DNA of 64,000 nt from Ruania rhizosphaerae (GCF_009805705.1 NZ_VSMB01000012.1:1-64000); one strand, 5' to 3'. Shown: positions 47,973 through 58,958, counted from the stretch's first letter. The notes: generated by a model not told the origin, from the letters alone. Program-made: numbers and translations.

Positions 47973-48959
47973 TCATTGCCCTTCGGCACGCCCCGCGCGC
48001 CAGTACCCCATGAAGGCCACCCGACGGCGGCACACACCGATCTCGGTGACCAGCACCTTCCGTAGCGCCTTGATCACGGCGGCTTCTCCTGCGAACCAGG
48101 CGTAGAACGCCGCGCCACACCGCTCTCCCCGGCCGCAGGTGTCCGGTGCTGCTCGCATTACCGGCGAGTCCCACAGGATGGCGGAATCGATGTCGACGTC
48201 CTCGACGTCCGTGCCGTTGCCGGGGCCGACGAGGTCGGCGTGCTCGCGCACCCATGCCGTGACCGCAGGCAGAAGCAGGTCGCCGTGTGGGCGGGTCTCC
48301 CGGCCCAGCCACGTGATCGACACACCCTCGGGCAAAGTCGTCTCGAGTGCGTCGGCTGTACTCGGCACTTCGATGAATGCCCGCGCCCGCCGCCCTGGTT
48401 CGAGCCGCTCCAGGATCGCGCAGATGGCCGGCGCCGCGGTCTCGTCCCCAGCGAGCAGCAGGTCCCGCGCGTCTCCAGGCGCCCAGTCGCGCCCGCCGCC
48501 CGAACGGGTCGAACGTCCATCGGGGCCACTGATCACCAGTTCATCCCCGACGGCGGCACGTGCGATCCAGCGCGAGGCCGGCCCGGTGTCCCCGTGGGAC
48601 ACCATGTCGACGTCGATCTCGGCCCGCTCCGGTCGTACCGCCCGGACGGTGTAGGTGCGGATGGGACCGCGCTCCTCGGCGGGCAGACCACGCCACCGCT
48701 CATACCAGGTCCCCGCCAGGCAGGTCTCCTCATCGTCGGCGCCGACGTCACACAAGCTCCCGTCCGCCCTGGGAAACATCAACTTGATGCGCTGATCATC
48801 GCCATCAGTTCCGAACCAGTGCAGCTGCGGGCCAGTGAATGTCACGCGCACGAAATGTGGCGTCAGCCGCTGCAGCGCACGTACCTGGACGGCGTAGGGC
48901 CGGTAGGCAGGGCGATCGTCCTTCACGAGGTCAGCGACGGCGACGGGTGAGGTGAGCAT
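47973..48959 (-). CDS. siderophore-interacting protein (ferric-siderophore reductase)
   Basis: 328 residues with a SIP-type FAD-binding domain (PYAVQVRALQRLTPHFVRVTFTGPQL, then RTYTVRAVRPERAEIDVDMVSHGDTGPASRWI) and a NAD(P)H-type domain (LLLAGDETAAPAICAILE). The C-terminal third has GERCGAAFYAWFAGEAAVIKALRKVLVTEIG. It releases iron from imported siderophores by reduction. The ATG at 48959 is used; a TTG at 48971 is in frame. A candidate DtxR/IdeR box covers the start. Confidence 0.9.
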   Translation of the reverse strand: MLTSPVAVADLVKDDRPAYRPYAVQVRALQRLTPHFVRVTFTGPQLHWFGTDGDDQRIKLMFPRADGSLCDVGADDEETCLAGTWYERWRGLPAEERGPIRTYTVRAVRPERAEIDVDMVSHGDTGPASRWIARAAVGDELVISGPDGRSTRSGGGRDWAPGDARDLLLAGDETAAPAICAILERLEPGRRARAFIEVPSTADALETTLPEGVSITWLGRETRPHGDLLLPAVTAWVREHADLVGPGNGTDVEDVDIDSAILWDSPVMRAAPDTCGRGERCGAAFYAWFAGEAAVIKALRKVLVTEIGVCRRRVAFMGYWRAGRAEGQ

Positions 48960-48971
48960 TGCCTTAGTCAA
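48953..48971 (-). promoter_or_regulatory. candidate DtxR/IdeR iron box
   Basis: TGAGCATTGCCTTAGTCAA matches the 19-bp box TTAGGTTAGCCTAACCTAA at 12 of 19 positions, overlapping the start codon of the siderophore-interacting gene. Iron repression is expected for this function. Confidence 0.4.
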
Positions 48972-49103
48972 TCACGGGACGGCGAGTTGTGTAACCACCA
49001 GGTGACGTAATCCACCACCCCGTGCTGGATGTCTGGGCCCGAGCACTCGGCTCCGTCTCAGGACGGAGGCGCCGGATGACCAAGGCGGATACGCTCACCG
49101 ACG

Positions 49104-50498
49104 ATGTCCGACACACCCTCATCCCGCGGCCGGCGCCTGTTCGGCTGGTTGAACGACCCGGACGAACCGTGGTGGGAGCGGCCGGGTCCGACGAGCGGGC
49201 AACAGCGCCGTGACATCATCGGTGCCTTCGTCTACCTCGCGGTCGCACTCGGTGTCGTAGCGCTGACGAAGTCCTACGGGCTGCGCATCGAGGACGAGGC
49301 CGGCTGGCGGGCCTATCTCGCCGTGGCATTGATGGTGCTCCCGCTCAGTGTGCGGCGGCGGTGGCCGCTACCGGTGCTCGTGGTCGCCTCCGTTCTGTTC
49401 GTGGCACTGGCGTATCTCAGTCCGGAAGTGACGGTCTCCGTGCCGTTCCAGGTGGCCTACTTCGCCGCGCTGTACTCGGCGGTCGCATGGTCACGCGACC
49501 GCCGCATGCTGTGGATCCTCACAGCAGGAGTGATCGTGGCGATGACTCTGTGGATCACCATCGCGCTGACCGTCACCAATGCCGCCGGTCAGATGAGCGG
49601 CCTGTTCGAGGACGGTGCCGGACCGCTGCCGCCGCTGGTGGCCTACGCCCTGTACACCGCCCTGCTCAACGCCGCCTACTTCGGCGGCGCTGTCCTGATC
49701 GGCCGTACGGCCTGGCGTACTGCGCTGGACCGGGTCAGGGTTCGCGCCCAGGCTGAGCAGATCGCCGAGCAGGCTGCCGAGCTCGCACGCCGTGCCGTGC
49801 TCGAGGAGCGGGTACGGATCGCGCGTGAGCTGCACGATGTCGTCGCTCACCACGTCTCCGTGATCGGTGTCCAAGCCGCCGCGTCCCGTCGCATGCTGCC
49901 GGTCGATCCCGAGCGCAGCACGCAGGCGCTGCGGACGATCGAGTCGACCAGCCGCGAGGCGGTCGAGGAGATGCGGTCACTGCTGCACATCCTGCGCAAC
50001 GACGAGACGCCCTCCGATTCCCGGGCACCCGAGCCCGGGCTGCACGACATCGACGCTCTCGCCCGGACCCACCGTGAGGCCGGCCTGATCGTGACCGTCG
50101 AGCGTGTCGAGACCGAACCGGGCGACCTGGATCGGGCCGCTGCACCGCTCTCGCTGTCTGTGTACCGGTGCGTACAGGAATCGCTCACCAATGTGCGTTC
50201 CCACTCCACGGCTCGTCGCGCCTCGGTGACGCTACGCACCGGAGGCGGGCCTGCGCCGTCGTGGTTGGAGGTGGAGGTGCTCGACGACGGCCGACCCCGG
50301 GGCGCGACGTCCGGGACTGGCTTCGGTCTGCGTGGCATCCGGGAACGAGCGGCGCTGCATCACGGCGAGGTCGACGCCGGCCCACGCGAGCCCGGGCCGG
50401 GCTGGCGCGTTCGGGTACGGTTCCCCTATCGGGAGGCGGCCGGAAACGGAACAAGCGGCGCCGCTACCGTTACTGCTACCCAGGGAGAGTCCGCGTGA
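49104..50498 (+). CDS. NarL-type sensor histidine kinase
   Basis: 464 residues: four to six membrane helices (about 36-200) without a large outer domain, a linker coiled coil, HisKA_3 dimerisation with ARELHDVVAHHVSVIGVQAAASRRML (H244), and a degenerate-looking HATPase (CVQESLTNVRSHS, GFGLRGIRERAALHHG). TACGCT lies 8 nt before the ATG. Coupled to its response regulator by GTGA and followed by an ABC exporter, which it may control, as in many Gram-positive HK/RR/ABC loci. Confidence 0.92.
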   Translation: MSDTPSSRGRRLFGWLNDPDEPWWERPGPTSGQQRRDIIGAFVYLAVALGVVALTKSYGLRIEDEAGWRAYLAVALMVLPLSVRRRWPLPVLVVASVLFVALAYLSPEVTVSVPFQVAYFAALYSAVAWSRDRRMLWILTAGVIVAMTLWITIALTVTNAAGQMSGLFEDGAGPLPPLVAYALYTALLNAAYFGGAVLIGRTAWRTALDRVRVRAQAEQIAEQAAELARRAVLEERVRIARELHDVVAHHVSVIGVQAAASRRMLPVDPERSTQALRTIESTSREAVEEMRSLLHILRNDETPSDSRAPEPGLHDIDALARTHREAGLIVTVERVETEPGDLDRAAAPLSLSVYRCVQESLTNVRSHSTARRASVTLRTGGGPAPSWLEVEVLDDGRPRGATSGTGFGLRGIRERAALHHGEVDAGPREPGPGWRVRVRFPYREAAGNGTSGAATVTATQGESA

Positions 50499-51184
50499 GC
50501 ATTCGCGTCGCACTCGTCGACGATCAAGCGCTCGTGCGCTCCGGCTTCGCGATGGTGCTCTCGGTCGAGCCCGATATCGAGGTCGTCGGTCAGGCTGCCG
50601 ACGGAAGCGCCGCACTCGACCTGCTTCGGCGTACCAGTGTCGACGTCGTGCTGATGGATGTTCAGATGCCGGCGATGGATGGCATCGAGGCCACCCGGCA
50701 CGTCGTCGGCGAGGACCTGGCGAAGGTCATCATCCTGACGACCTTCGACCGCGACGACTACCTGTTCGCTGCGCTGGAGGCCGGAGCGAGTGGGTTCCTG
50801 CTGAAGAACGCCGACCCGGACGACCTCGTCGGAGCCATCCACGCAGTGGCGGACGGGCACGCGCTACTCGCACCGGAGCTGACGGTCCGCGTCATCCGGC
50901 GCCTGGTACAGCGTCCGGAGGTCTCCGTCGCAGGTGGAGCTGACGGCGAGGGCACAGCAAGACACCCCGTACCCGCTCCTCCGATAGAGCCGCTGACCGC
51001 GCGAGAGCGTGACGTGCTGGCACTCGTGGCCGAGGGGATGTCGAATGCCGAGATCGCCGGCCGGCTCTTCGTCGGTGAATCGACGGTCAAGACCCACGTC
51101 TCGCACGTCCTGGCCAAAATCGGTGCACGGGACCGCGTGCAGGCCGTCGTCTATGCCCACCGCACCGGACTGACCGCTCCCTGA
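50495..51184 (+). CDS. NarL/LuxR-family response regulator
   Basis: 229 residues: receiver (IRVALVDDQALVRSGFAMVLS, D55 in MDVQMPAMDG) and LuxR HTH (PLTARERDVLALVAEGMSNAEIAGRLFVGESTVKTHVSHVLAKIGARDRVQAVVYA). A Gly/Ala linker at about 145-170 joins them. The GTG start overlaps the kinase stop and follows gggag. Confidence 0.93.
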   Translation: MSIRVALVDDQALVRSGFAMVLSVEPDIEVVGQAADGSAALDLLRRTSVDVVLMDVQMPAMDGIEATRHVVGEDLAKVIILTTFDRDDYLFAALEAGASGFLLKNADPDDLVGAIHAVADGHALLAPELTVRVIRRLVQRPEVSVAGGADGEGTARHPVPAPPIEPLTARERDVLALVAEGMSNAEIAGRLFVGESTVKTHVSHVLAKIGARDRVQAVVYAHRTGLTAP

Positions 51185-51309
51185 GCGGCGACACAGGCGT
51201 GAAGCCTCCTCCTCGCGGGGGATCAGCCCATATCCGCCGCGCGGGCGAGGATTCGCAGCCACATCCTTCCTAGGCTCTCGGGTAACGCCCCTCACGCGAA
51301 GGAGTATCG

Positions 51310-52194
51310 ATGCCCGCCGCCCTGGAGGTCCGCGACCTCACTCGACGATTCGGTGAGAAGGTCGCCGTCGACGGTGTCTCGTTCACTGTCGAGCCAGGCA
51401 CGATGACGGGTTTTGTCGGCGCGAACGGCGCCGGCAAGACCTCGACCATGCGCATGATTATGGGCGTTCTTGCCCGCCACGCCGGTGACGTGCTCTGGGA
51501 TGAGCGCCCCATCACTCGCGCGGATCGCGCTGCTTTCGGCTACATGCCTGAGGAGCGGGGCCTGTACCCCAAGCAGCAGATCCTGGACCAGCTCTGCTAT
51601 CTCGGGCAGTTGCGTGGGATGTCGCGCGGCGACGCAGCCCGGCAGGCTCAACGGCTGCTCGACCGTTTCGAGCTCGCCGACCGTGGCAAGGACAAGCTGG
51701 AGGCGCTCTCGCTGGGCAATCAGCAGCGCGTCCAGGTGGCTGCCGCACTACTGCACGGCCCTACCGCGCTGATCCTGGACGAGCCGTTCTCCGGTCTCGA
51801 CCCGGTGGCGGTGGACTCCATGGTCGATCTCCTCAACGACAAGCTCCGCGAGGGCGTTCCGGTCCTCTTCTCCAGCCATCAGCTGGATCTGGTCGATCGC
51901 CTGTGCGACTCCCTCGTGGTCCTCTCCGACGGAGTCGTGATGGCATCCGGCTCGGCCAGCGACCTCCGCGGCCGCGGGCCGCGACGCTATCGGATCACCA
52001 CCACCCCAGACGCCGGCTGGTTGCGGGAGGAACCGGGACTGACCGTGCTCGACGTCGACGGCGCTACCGCGATCGTGGAGCCGCGAGGCGACCTCACCGC
52101 CGACCTCGTCACCCGAGCCGCCGCTCGAGGACTGATGGAACTGACACCCCTGGTGCCCACCCTGGCCGACATCTACCGCGAGGTGACCCGATGA
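51310..52194 (+). CDS. ABC transporter ATP-binding protein (NatA-like)
   Basis: 294 residues: Walker A GANGAGKTS, Q-loop MPEERGLYP, signature LSLGNQQR (variant of LSGGQ), Walker B LILDEPFSGLDP, and switch His SSHQLD. The DUF4162-like C-terminal domain (about 215-294) is typical of NatA-type exporters. gaaggag lies upstream of the ATG at 51310. The start overlaps a permease gene at the 3' end (ATGA). Confidence 0.92.
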   Translation: MPAALEVRDLTRRFGEKVAVDGVSFTVEPGTMTGFVGANGAGKTSTMRMIMGVLARHAGDVLWDERPITRADRAAFGYMPEERGLYPKQQILDQLCYLGQLRGMSRGDAARQAQRLLDRFELADRGKDKLEALSLGNQQRVQVAAALLHGPTALILDEPFSGLDPVAVDSMVDLLNDKLREGVPVLFSSHQLDLVDRLCDSLVVLSDGVVMASGSASDLRGRGPRRYRITTTPDAGWLREEPGLTVLDVDGATAIVEPRGDLTADLVTRAAARGLMELTPLVPTLADIYREVTR

Positions 52195-53387
52195 CTGCAA
52201 CCACGACCACCGCAGATCGGGTTCTGGTGCGCTCTCCCTGGCGCACTGTGACCGCTCGCGAGATTCTCGTCAAGGTCACCGATCGCAGCTTCCTGCTGTC
52301 GACCGTCCTGACCATGGCACTGCTCATCGGCGCGGTTGCCATCTCCGCCTTCTTCTCCGCTCGTACCACCACCTACACGGTCGCAACCGCCACTGAGCAA
52401 GTCACGACCGTCGCGGAGTCCGCGAGCTCCGGGGTGGAGGAGTCAGGTGACCAGCTGCAGGTGAGCACTCTGGAGACGGAGCAACAGGTGCGCGAGCAGG
52501 TCACCTCCGGTGAGGCGGACGCGGGCCTGATCCGCACCGGAGACGGATACGTGCTGCTCGGTCCGGATGATGTGCCCGGCCCGCTGCAGGGCGCCATCGC
52601 AGCAGCGGTGCGTGATGCTGTCCTTGCGGAGAACGCTGCCGCGGCAGGCTCGACACTCGCAGAGCTGGAATCGGGAAGCGAGGTGAGCATCGAGCTGCTC
52701 GACGAGAACGCCGGCCGCGGCGTCGCCGCCCAGATCCTCGGATTCGTCTTCGCTTTCCTGTTCTATATGGCTGCCCTGATGTTTGGCATGACGATCGCGA
52801 ACTCCGTGCTGGAGGAGAAGCAGAATCGCGTGGTGGAGATCCTGGCCACCGCGATCCCCGTCCGGCAGCTCCTCTATGGGAAGGTGCTCGGCAATTCGAT
52901 CCTCGCCTTCGCCCAGATCGCGCTCTACGGGGTGGTGGGCCTCATCGCCGTGAACGCTGCCGGTCTGGCCGAGGACATCGGATGGATCGTCTCCGCCTCA
53001 GGCTGGTTCATCGCGTTCTTCGCCGTCGGGTTCCTGGCGCTGGCAGCCGTGTGGGCCGTTCTCGGGGCGCTCGCCAGCCGGACCGAGGATCTCCAGTCCA
53101 GCACCGGTCCGATTGTCGTGGCGATCATGGCGGTGTTGTTCGTCGGACTGTTCGCCAGCGGACCCCTGCTCAGCATCGCCAGCTTCGTACCCATCATGTC
53201 CTCGGTGGCCATGCCCGTGCGACTCCTCGAAGGCGACGTCGCGCTCTGGCAACCCGCAGTGTCTCTCGGACTGACTGCGCTTGCCGCCTACCTGATGGTG
53301 CGCGGTGGCGAGCGGATCTATCAGCGCGCGGTGATGCAGGGAGGCACTGCACTCACCTGGCGTCAGGCGCTGCGCCTCGAGGCCTGA
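52191..53387 (+). CDS. ABC transporter permease (NatB-like)
   Basis: 398 residues, ABC2_membrane_3 architecture: one N-terminal helix (SFLLSTVLTMALLIGAVAISAFF), an extracytoplasmic domain of about 120 residues, and five C-terminal helices with MFGMTIANSVLEEKQNRVVEILATAIPVRQLLYGKVLG. NatAB was first described as a sodium exporter in Bacillus; most relatives have unknown substrates. Partner of the preceding ATPase and probably controlled by the two-component system upstream. Confidence 0.92.
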   Translation: MTATTTTADRVLVRSPWRTVTAREILVKVTDRSFLLSTVLTMALLIGAVAISAFFSARTTTYTVATATEQVTTVAESASSGVEESGDQLQVSTLETEQQVREQVTSGEADAGLIRTGDGYVLLGPDDVPGPLQGAIAAAVRDAVLAENAAAAGSTLAELESGSEVSIELLDENAGRGVAAQILGFVFAFLFYMAALMFGMTIANSVLEEKQNRVVEILATAIPVRQLLYGKVLGNSILAFAQIALYGVVGLIAVNAAGLAEDIGWIVSASGWFIAFFAVGFLALAAVWAVLGALASRTEDLQSSTGPIVVAIMAVLFVGLFASGPLLSIASFVPIMSSVAMPVRLLEGDVALWQPAVSLGLTALAAYLMVRGGERIYQRAVMQGGTALTWRQALRLEA

Positions 53388-53404
53388 ACGGCTCACCACA
53401 GGTG

Positions 53405-54610
53405 CTACTCGACGGTGACCGAGACCGTACCGCTGACCGCTTCGTCGTCATAGCCCCAGATCAGGACGATCGCGGCCCCGTCTTCGGTCGACTCCACGGA
53501 GAGGTACGGATCGAGGTTCCCGCCCGTGTCGGGCGCATCGCTGTTCCGGTCGTCGTTCTCCTCGTAGGCCCCGTCGACCAGGCCGATACCCGCGATGGCG
53601 TCGCCGTCGGTGTCGTAGACATCCACGGTGAGCGTCTGCCCGGCGCCGACGTCCAGCTGCCCGGCCCATGTTCCGCCTTCGTCGACCGAGAACTCCTGCT
53701 CGCCAGCGTCGATCGCCGGTGCCGGTTCCCCTCCGGCGTGCAGTTCGAACGTGGTTCCGCTGTGGCGAAGATCCTCGACGACCACTTCATGCTCACCGGC
53801 GGCGAGCACCATCGTCAGGCTCGCGTCATAGGAGTTCGAGGACTCGACGGTCCCGTCGTCGTCCCTCCAGCGCGTACCGTTCGCCGCCGTGACCTCGACC
53901 ACGGGATCGACGTCTTCCTCCGAGAAGGTGTCCACCCAGTACACACCGGGCTCGTCGACGGCAAAGGTGAACGTCACCGTGCCCTGGGCCGGCACATCCA
54001 CGTCGACGACGTCGCCGGAGACGATCGTGCCGCCGTCGCTTGTTGGATTGTCGGTCGGCTCCTGTGTCGGCTCGTCGGTCGGTTCTGCCGTGGGGCTGGG
54101 CTGTGTCGGAGCTCCGGTCGGGTCCGGATCGTCGGACCCGAGCCCGCTGATCAACTGCACAGCAAGCACGACCACCACGATGACGGCCAGTGCTGCCACA
54201 CCGAGCACGACGATCAGTGCCCCTTTCCCTCCATGTCGGGAGGGAGGCGGCGTCGGTGAACCGTACGCCCCGGCATTTCCCGGAGCCGCTCCACCTGGGG
54301 TGGACCATCCTGCGCCAGCACCGTAGCTGGGAGACCCCGCTTGCTGGCCACTCCACTGCGGGCTCGTGCCAGGGGCCGCCACATCAGGCACATCCGTACC
54401 TGCGTAAGGCGACGTGTACTCACCAGCGCCAGGTGCGGGTGCAGCACCATAGGCACCGGCCGGAGCACCATGCGCTCCGCTCTGAGGGCTCACGGGAGCG
54501 CCGGGGCGCGGCTGCACAGGTGCGCGCTGCTCCGTCCAGGTCGCACCATCCCAGTACCGCACCTGTGTCTGGTCCTGCGGATCCGGATACCATCCAGCCG
54601 GCACCGACAT
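53405..54610 (-). CDS. DUF2510-domain envelope protein
   Basis: 401 residues. N-terminal DUF2510 (SVPAGWYPDPQDQTQVRYWDGATWTE), a Pro/Gly/Ala-rich cytoplasmic stretch, one membrane helix (ALIVVLGVAALAVIVVVVLAVQLI), a Thr/Pro/Glu stalk, and an outer domain of two repeated beta units of PPC-like type (GTVTFTFAVDEPGVYWVDTF, then TWAGQLDVGAGQTLTVDVYDTDG). The ATG at 54610 follows gggggaagag; 54658 is an alternative. Function unknown, probably surface binding. Confidence 0.8.
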   Translation of the reverse strand: MSVPAGWYPDPQDQTQVRYWDGATWTEQRAPVQPRPGAPVSPQSGAHGAPAGAYGAAPAPGAGEYTSPYAGTDVPDVAAPGTSPQWSGQQAGSPSYGAGAGWSTPGGAAPGNAGAYGSPTPPPSRHGGKGALIVVLGVAALAVIVVVVLAVQLISGLGSDDPDPTGAPTQPSPTAEPTDEPTQEPTDNPTSDGGTIVSGDVVDVDVPAQGTVTFTFAVDEPGVYWVDTFSEEDVDPVVEVTAANGTRWRDDDGTVESSNSYDASLTMVLAAGEHEVVVEDLRHSGTTFELHAGGEPAPAIDAGEQEFSVDEGGTWAGQLDVGAGQTLTVDVYDTDGDAIAGIGLVDGAYEENDDRNSDAPDTGGNLDPYLSVESTEDGAAIVLIWGYDDEAVSGTVSVTVE

Positions 54611-54681
54611 CTCTTCCCCCAGTCCATTGACCACTGCAACGATTCGACGTTCATTCACGGGCGATCGTACCCTCGTCCTAG

Positions 54682-56112
<1,431 letters not shown>

Positions 56113-56113
56113 C

Positions 56114-56752
56114 GTGCTCATCTCCCGCACCGTGGCCGAGGGGATCCGTGCCGGCCGGATCCGTACCCAGTACCGCCGCTGGGATGCGCCACGGGTGCGG
56201 GTAGGCGGACAACAACTCACCCCGGCCGGGATCGTCGAGTTCACGCGTGTCACGCGGGTCAATGACCTCTCGCGCCTGACGGACACGGCTGCGCGCGCGG
56301 CGGGTATGCGGGACGCTGCCGCACTGCGCCGCGCATTGGCTCCGCGGGACCGGCCCCGCGGTGAGCGGGGTTCACGTGGCGGCGCCTACGTCTACCGTGT
56401 GCACCTGCGGTGGGTCGGTGAGGACCCCCGGATCGCACTGCGGGAGCAGATTCCGGACGAGGCGGGCCTGGTCGAGATCGCCACGCAGCTCCGGCGTCTC
56501 GACGCGCGGCGTACCGGTGCCTGGACGACCGGGATCCTGACATGGATCCGCGCCAACCCCAGGGTGGTCTCGACGGTGCTGGCCGCCGAACGTGGAGTCG
56601 AGGTGCTGCCGATGAAGGCTGACATCCGCAAGCTCAAGGCTCTCGGCCTGACGATCAGCCACGACGTCGGATACGAGATCTCCCCTCGGGGGCGCGCCTA
56701 TCTCGACTGGGTGCAGTCGCAGGTCCCGGACCGACGGGACGGACAGGGCTGA
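56114..56752 (+). CDS. ASCH/PUA-like domain protein (DUF5997-like)
   Basis: 212 residues. The N-terminus (LISRTVAEGIRAGRIRTQYRRWDAPRVRVGGQQLTPAGIVEFTRVTRV) resembles ASCH domains, a PUA-like RNA or nucleotide-binding fold; the C-terminus (about 125-205) is a winged-helix-like helical region with VLPMKADIRKLKALGLTISHDVGYEISPRGRAYL. It starts just after the gdhA stop and is probably cotranscribed. Function unknown. Confidence 0.65.
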   Translation: MLISRTVAEGIRAGRIRTQYRRWDAPRVRVGGQQLTPAGIVEFTRVTRVNDLSRLTDTAARAAGMRDAAALRRALAPRDRPRGERGSRGGAYVYRVHLRWVGEDPRIALREQIPDEAGLVEIATQLRRLDARRTGAWTTGILTWIRANPRVVSTVLAAERGVEVLPMKADIRKLKALGLTISHDVGYEISPRGRAYLDWVQSQVPDRRDGQG

Positions 56753-57045
56753 GGACCGGCCGGGACTGGGAAGTAGCACGCCGGCTCTCCTGTTCACGGA
56801 TCTGACGTCCTCCAGCCCGTGGCTCATCCGTTCACCTCGTGGTCACCCGGACCTGCCCTGAATTGAGCAAACACGCCGGTTTCGAGCACCATCTCTCACC
56901 TACGAGCGTTCGCACGCTCGTTCAGCATTCGTCACCTCGTGCTTCGGATGCGCTCATCTTGTCTCGATTGACTGTGGTCTGCCGCCGGATACGCCACTCC
57001 TGGTGGCCAGCTCCTCGCGCCCCGACACCACACGAGACGAGTTCG
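56753..57045. other. 293-bp region upstream of the phosphodiester operon
   Basis: Contains the inverted repeat at 56902-56921 and a weak TTGACT (56968-56973) without a good -10. No gene supported. Confidence 0.5.
56902..56921. promoter_or_regulatory. inverted repeat, candidate operator of the ugp-like operon
   Basis: acgagcg-ttcgca-cgctcgt: perfect 7-bp arms with a 6-bp spacer, 125 bp before the first permease gene. Suitable for a dimeric repressor; which one is unknown. Confidence 0.45.
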
Positions 57046-58008
57046 ATGACCACGCTCCTGCAACCCGTGCGCCGCTCCTCCCAGGCGCGTACCGCTCCCC
57101 CACCCCGTCGCAGTTCCCCGCAGCTCCGGCGACGCCGCCTCATCGAAGGCGCGCTCTTCTGGGCGCTGATCCTGCCGAACCTGCTCGCGATCGTGGTGTT
57201 CGGGTACTACCCGACCGTCTACAACTTCGTCCTGAGCTTCACTGACTGGGACTTCGTACAACCGGCGCCGGTGGTCGTGGGCCTGGACAACTACATCGAG
57301 TTGTTCCAATCCGGCTCGATGCTCATGGATGCCTTGCGCAACACCGCGATCTTCGTGCTCGTCGCTGTGGTCGGCACCCTGTTCGGGGGGATGGCGATCG
57401 GTGCCTTGCTGGCACAGCGACTGCGGTTCTCCGGCCTGGTGCGCACCCTTGCGTTTGCTCCCCACATGCTTCCGGGTGCGGCAGTCGGGGTGCTGTGGCT
57501 GTTCATGTTCGACCCGAACTACGGCCTGAGCCGCTGGCTGTTCTCGATGTTCGGCATGGAGTCTCCCCACTGGACGACCACCTCGGACTTCTCGCTGTGG
57601 TCGATCACGATCGCCTATGCCTGGCAGCGGCTGGGCTTCGTGGCGATCATCTACTACACGGCGATCCTGGACCTGCCGAAGGACATCTACGAGGCGGCTG
57701 CCCTCGACGGGGCCCGCGGCTGGCCGCTCTTCCGCTACATCACACTGCCGCTACTCAGCCCCGTCACCTTCTTCCTGACGGTGACCGGCATCATCGCCGC
57801 CGCGCAGACCTTCGACATCATCGCCACCCTCACGATGGGTGGGCCCGGCACCTCGAGTACGACGCTGCCGTGGATGATCTACGACCAGGCGTTCGTGGAC
57901 TTCAACATCGGCACCTCGGCCGCGACCGCCACGGTCATGTTCGTACTTCTGCTGGTGGTCACCCTCGTTCAGACCAAGTACGCGAGCAAGCAGGTGCACT
58001 ACTCATGA
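57046..58008 (+). CDS. carbohydrate/phosphodiester ABC permease (UgpA-like)
   Basis: 320 residues, six membrane helices after a basic, Pro-rich N-terminus. Family 1 permease of the MalF/UgpA group: ALILPNLLAIVVFGYYPTVYNFVLSFTDWDF, and the EAA loop EAAALDGARGWPLFRYITLPLLSP contacting the ATPase. Start ATG 57046. Overlaps the next permease by ATGA. With the downstream diesterases the likely cargo is a glycerophosphodiester. Confidence 0.9.
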   Translation: MTTLLQPVRRSSQARTAPPPRRSSPQLRRRRLIEGALFWALILPNLLAIVVFGYYPTVYNFVLSFTDWDFVQPAPVVVGLDNYIELFQSGSMLMDALRNTAIFVLVAVVGTLFGGMAIGALLAQRLRFSGLVRTLAFAPHMLPGAAVGVLWLFMFDPNYGLSRWLFSMFGMESPHWTTTSDFSLWSITIAYAWQRLGFVAIIYYTAILDLPKDIYEAAALDGARGWPLFRYITLPLLSPVTFFLTVTGIIAAAQTFDIIATLTMGGPGTSSTTLPWMIYDQAFVDFNIGTSAATATVMFVLLLVVTLVQTKYASKQVHYS

Positions 58009-58958
58009 GCCTCACCCTCGATCGCAAGGACGACCCAGCAACGTCAGCGCACACCACCCCACCAGAGCAGCCGCCCCGCTCCCGGGACCAGGGCTCTGGA
58101 CACGGCAAACGCAAGGGCCGCCGTCAGGGACCGCGTCGTCCACTCCCGGCGACGATGGCGCTGTACGTGCTGATCGCCGCAACGTTCGCGTTGTTCGCGA
58201 TCCCGCTGTACTGGTTGTTCAGCTCCGCCCTCAAACCCGAGCACGAGATCTACACCTATCCGCTCACGTGGATCCCGAGCACGCTGGAGTGGAGCAACTT
58301 CGCCGAGGCCTGGACCTCCGCTCCGTTCGGAGCGTTCCTGCGCAACTCCATCATCACCACCGTGGTGGGCACTGGCCTGGAGATCGGGGTGGCGCTGCTC
58401 TCGGCCTATGCCTTCGCGTTCGTGTACTTCCGCGGCAAGATGCTCGTCTTCGCACTGATGGTCGGATCGCTGATGCTGCCGGGCCACATCACGCTGCTCG
58501 TCAACTACATCACCATCTCCAACCTGGGATGGCTCAACACCTACCAGGGCCTGATCCTGCCGGGCATCGGCTCCGCCTTCGCGATGTTCCTGATCTACCA
58601 GCAGATGCGCCAGGTACCCGAGGAACTCGTCGACGCCGCCCGTGTGGACGGCGCGAGTCACATGCGCCGCATGCACGCGGTGGTGATCCCGATCTGCCGC
58701 CCGATGATCCTCACCGCGACCCTCATCGTGCTGATCACCAAGTGGAACGACTTCGTCTGGCCGCTGATCGTCACCTCCACCTCCGACATGCGGACCCTCC
58801 CGATCGGCCTGATGTTCCTGCGCAGCCAGGAAGGCTACGACGCGTGGGGACCGGTCATGGCCGGGACCGTGATCGTCGCCGCTCCGATGCTCATCGTGTT
58901 CTTCCTCGCGCAGCGCCGGATCATCGGCGGCATCACCGCCGGAGCCCTGAAGGGCTGA
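58005..58958 (+). CDS. carbohydrate/phosphodiester ABC permease (UgpE-like)
   Basis: 317 residues: charged N-terminal tail of about 50 residues (KGRRQGPRR), six membrane helices, EAA loop ELVDAARVDGASHMRRMHAVVIPICRPMI. MalG/UgpE group. Forms the heterodimeric channel with the preceding permease. Confidence 0.9.
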   Translation: MSLTLDRKDDPATSAHTTPPEQPPRSRDQGSGHGKRKGRRQGPRRPLPATMALYVLIAATFALFAIPLYWLFSSALKPEHEIYTYPLTWIPSTLEWSNFAEAWTSAPFGAFLRNSIITTVVGTGLEIGVALLSAYAFAFVYFRGKMLVFALMVGSLMLPGHITLLVNYITISNLGWLNTYQGLILPGIGSAFAMFLIYQQMRQVPEELVDAARVDGASHMRRMHAVVIPICRPMILTATLIVLITKWNDFVWPLIVTSTSDMRTLPIGLMFLRSQEGYDAWGPVMAGTVIVAAPMLIVFFLAQRRIIGGITAGALKG

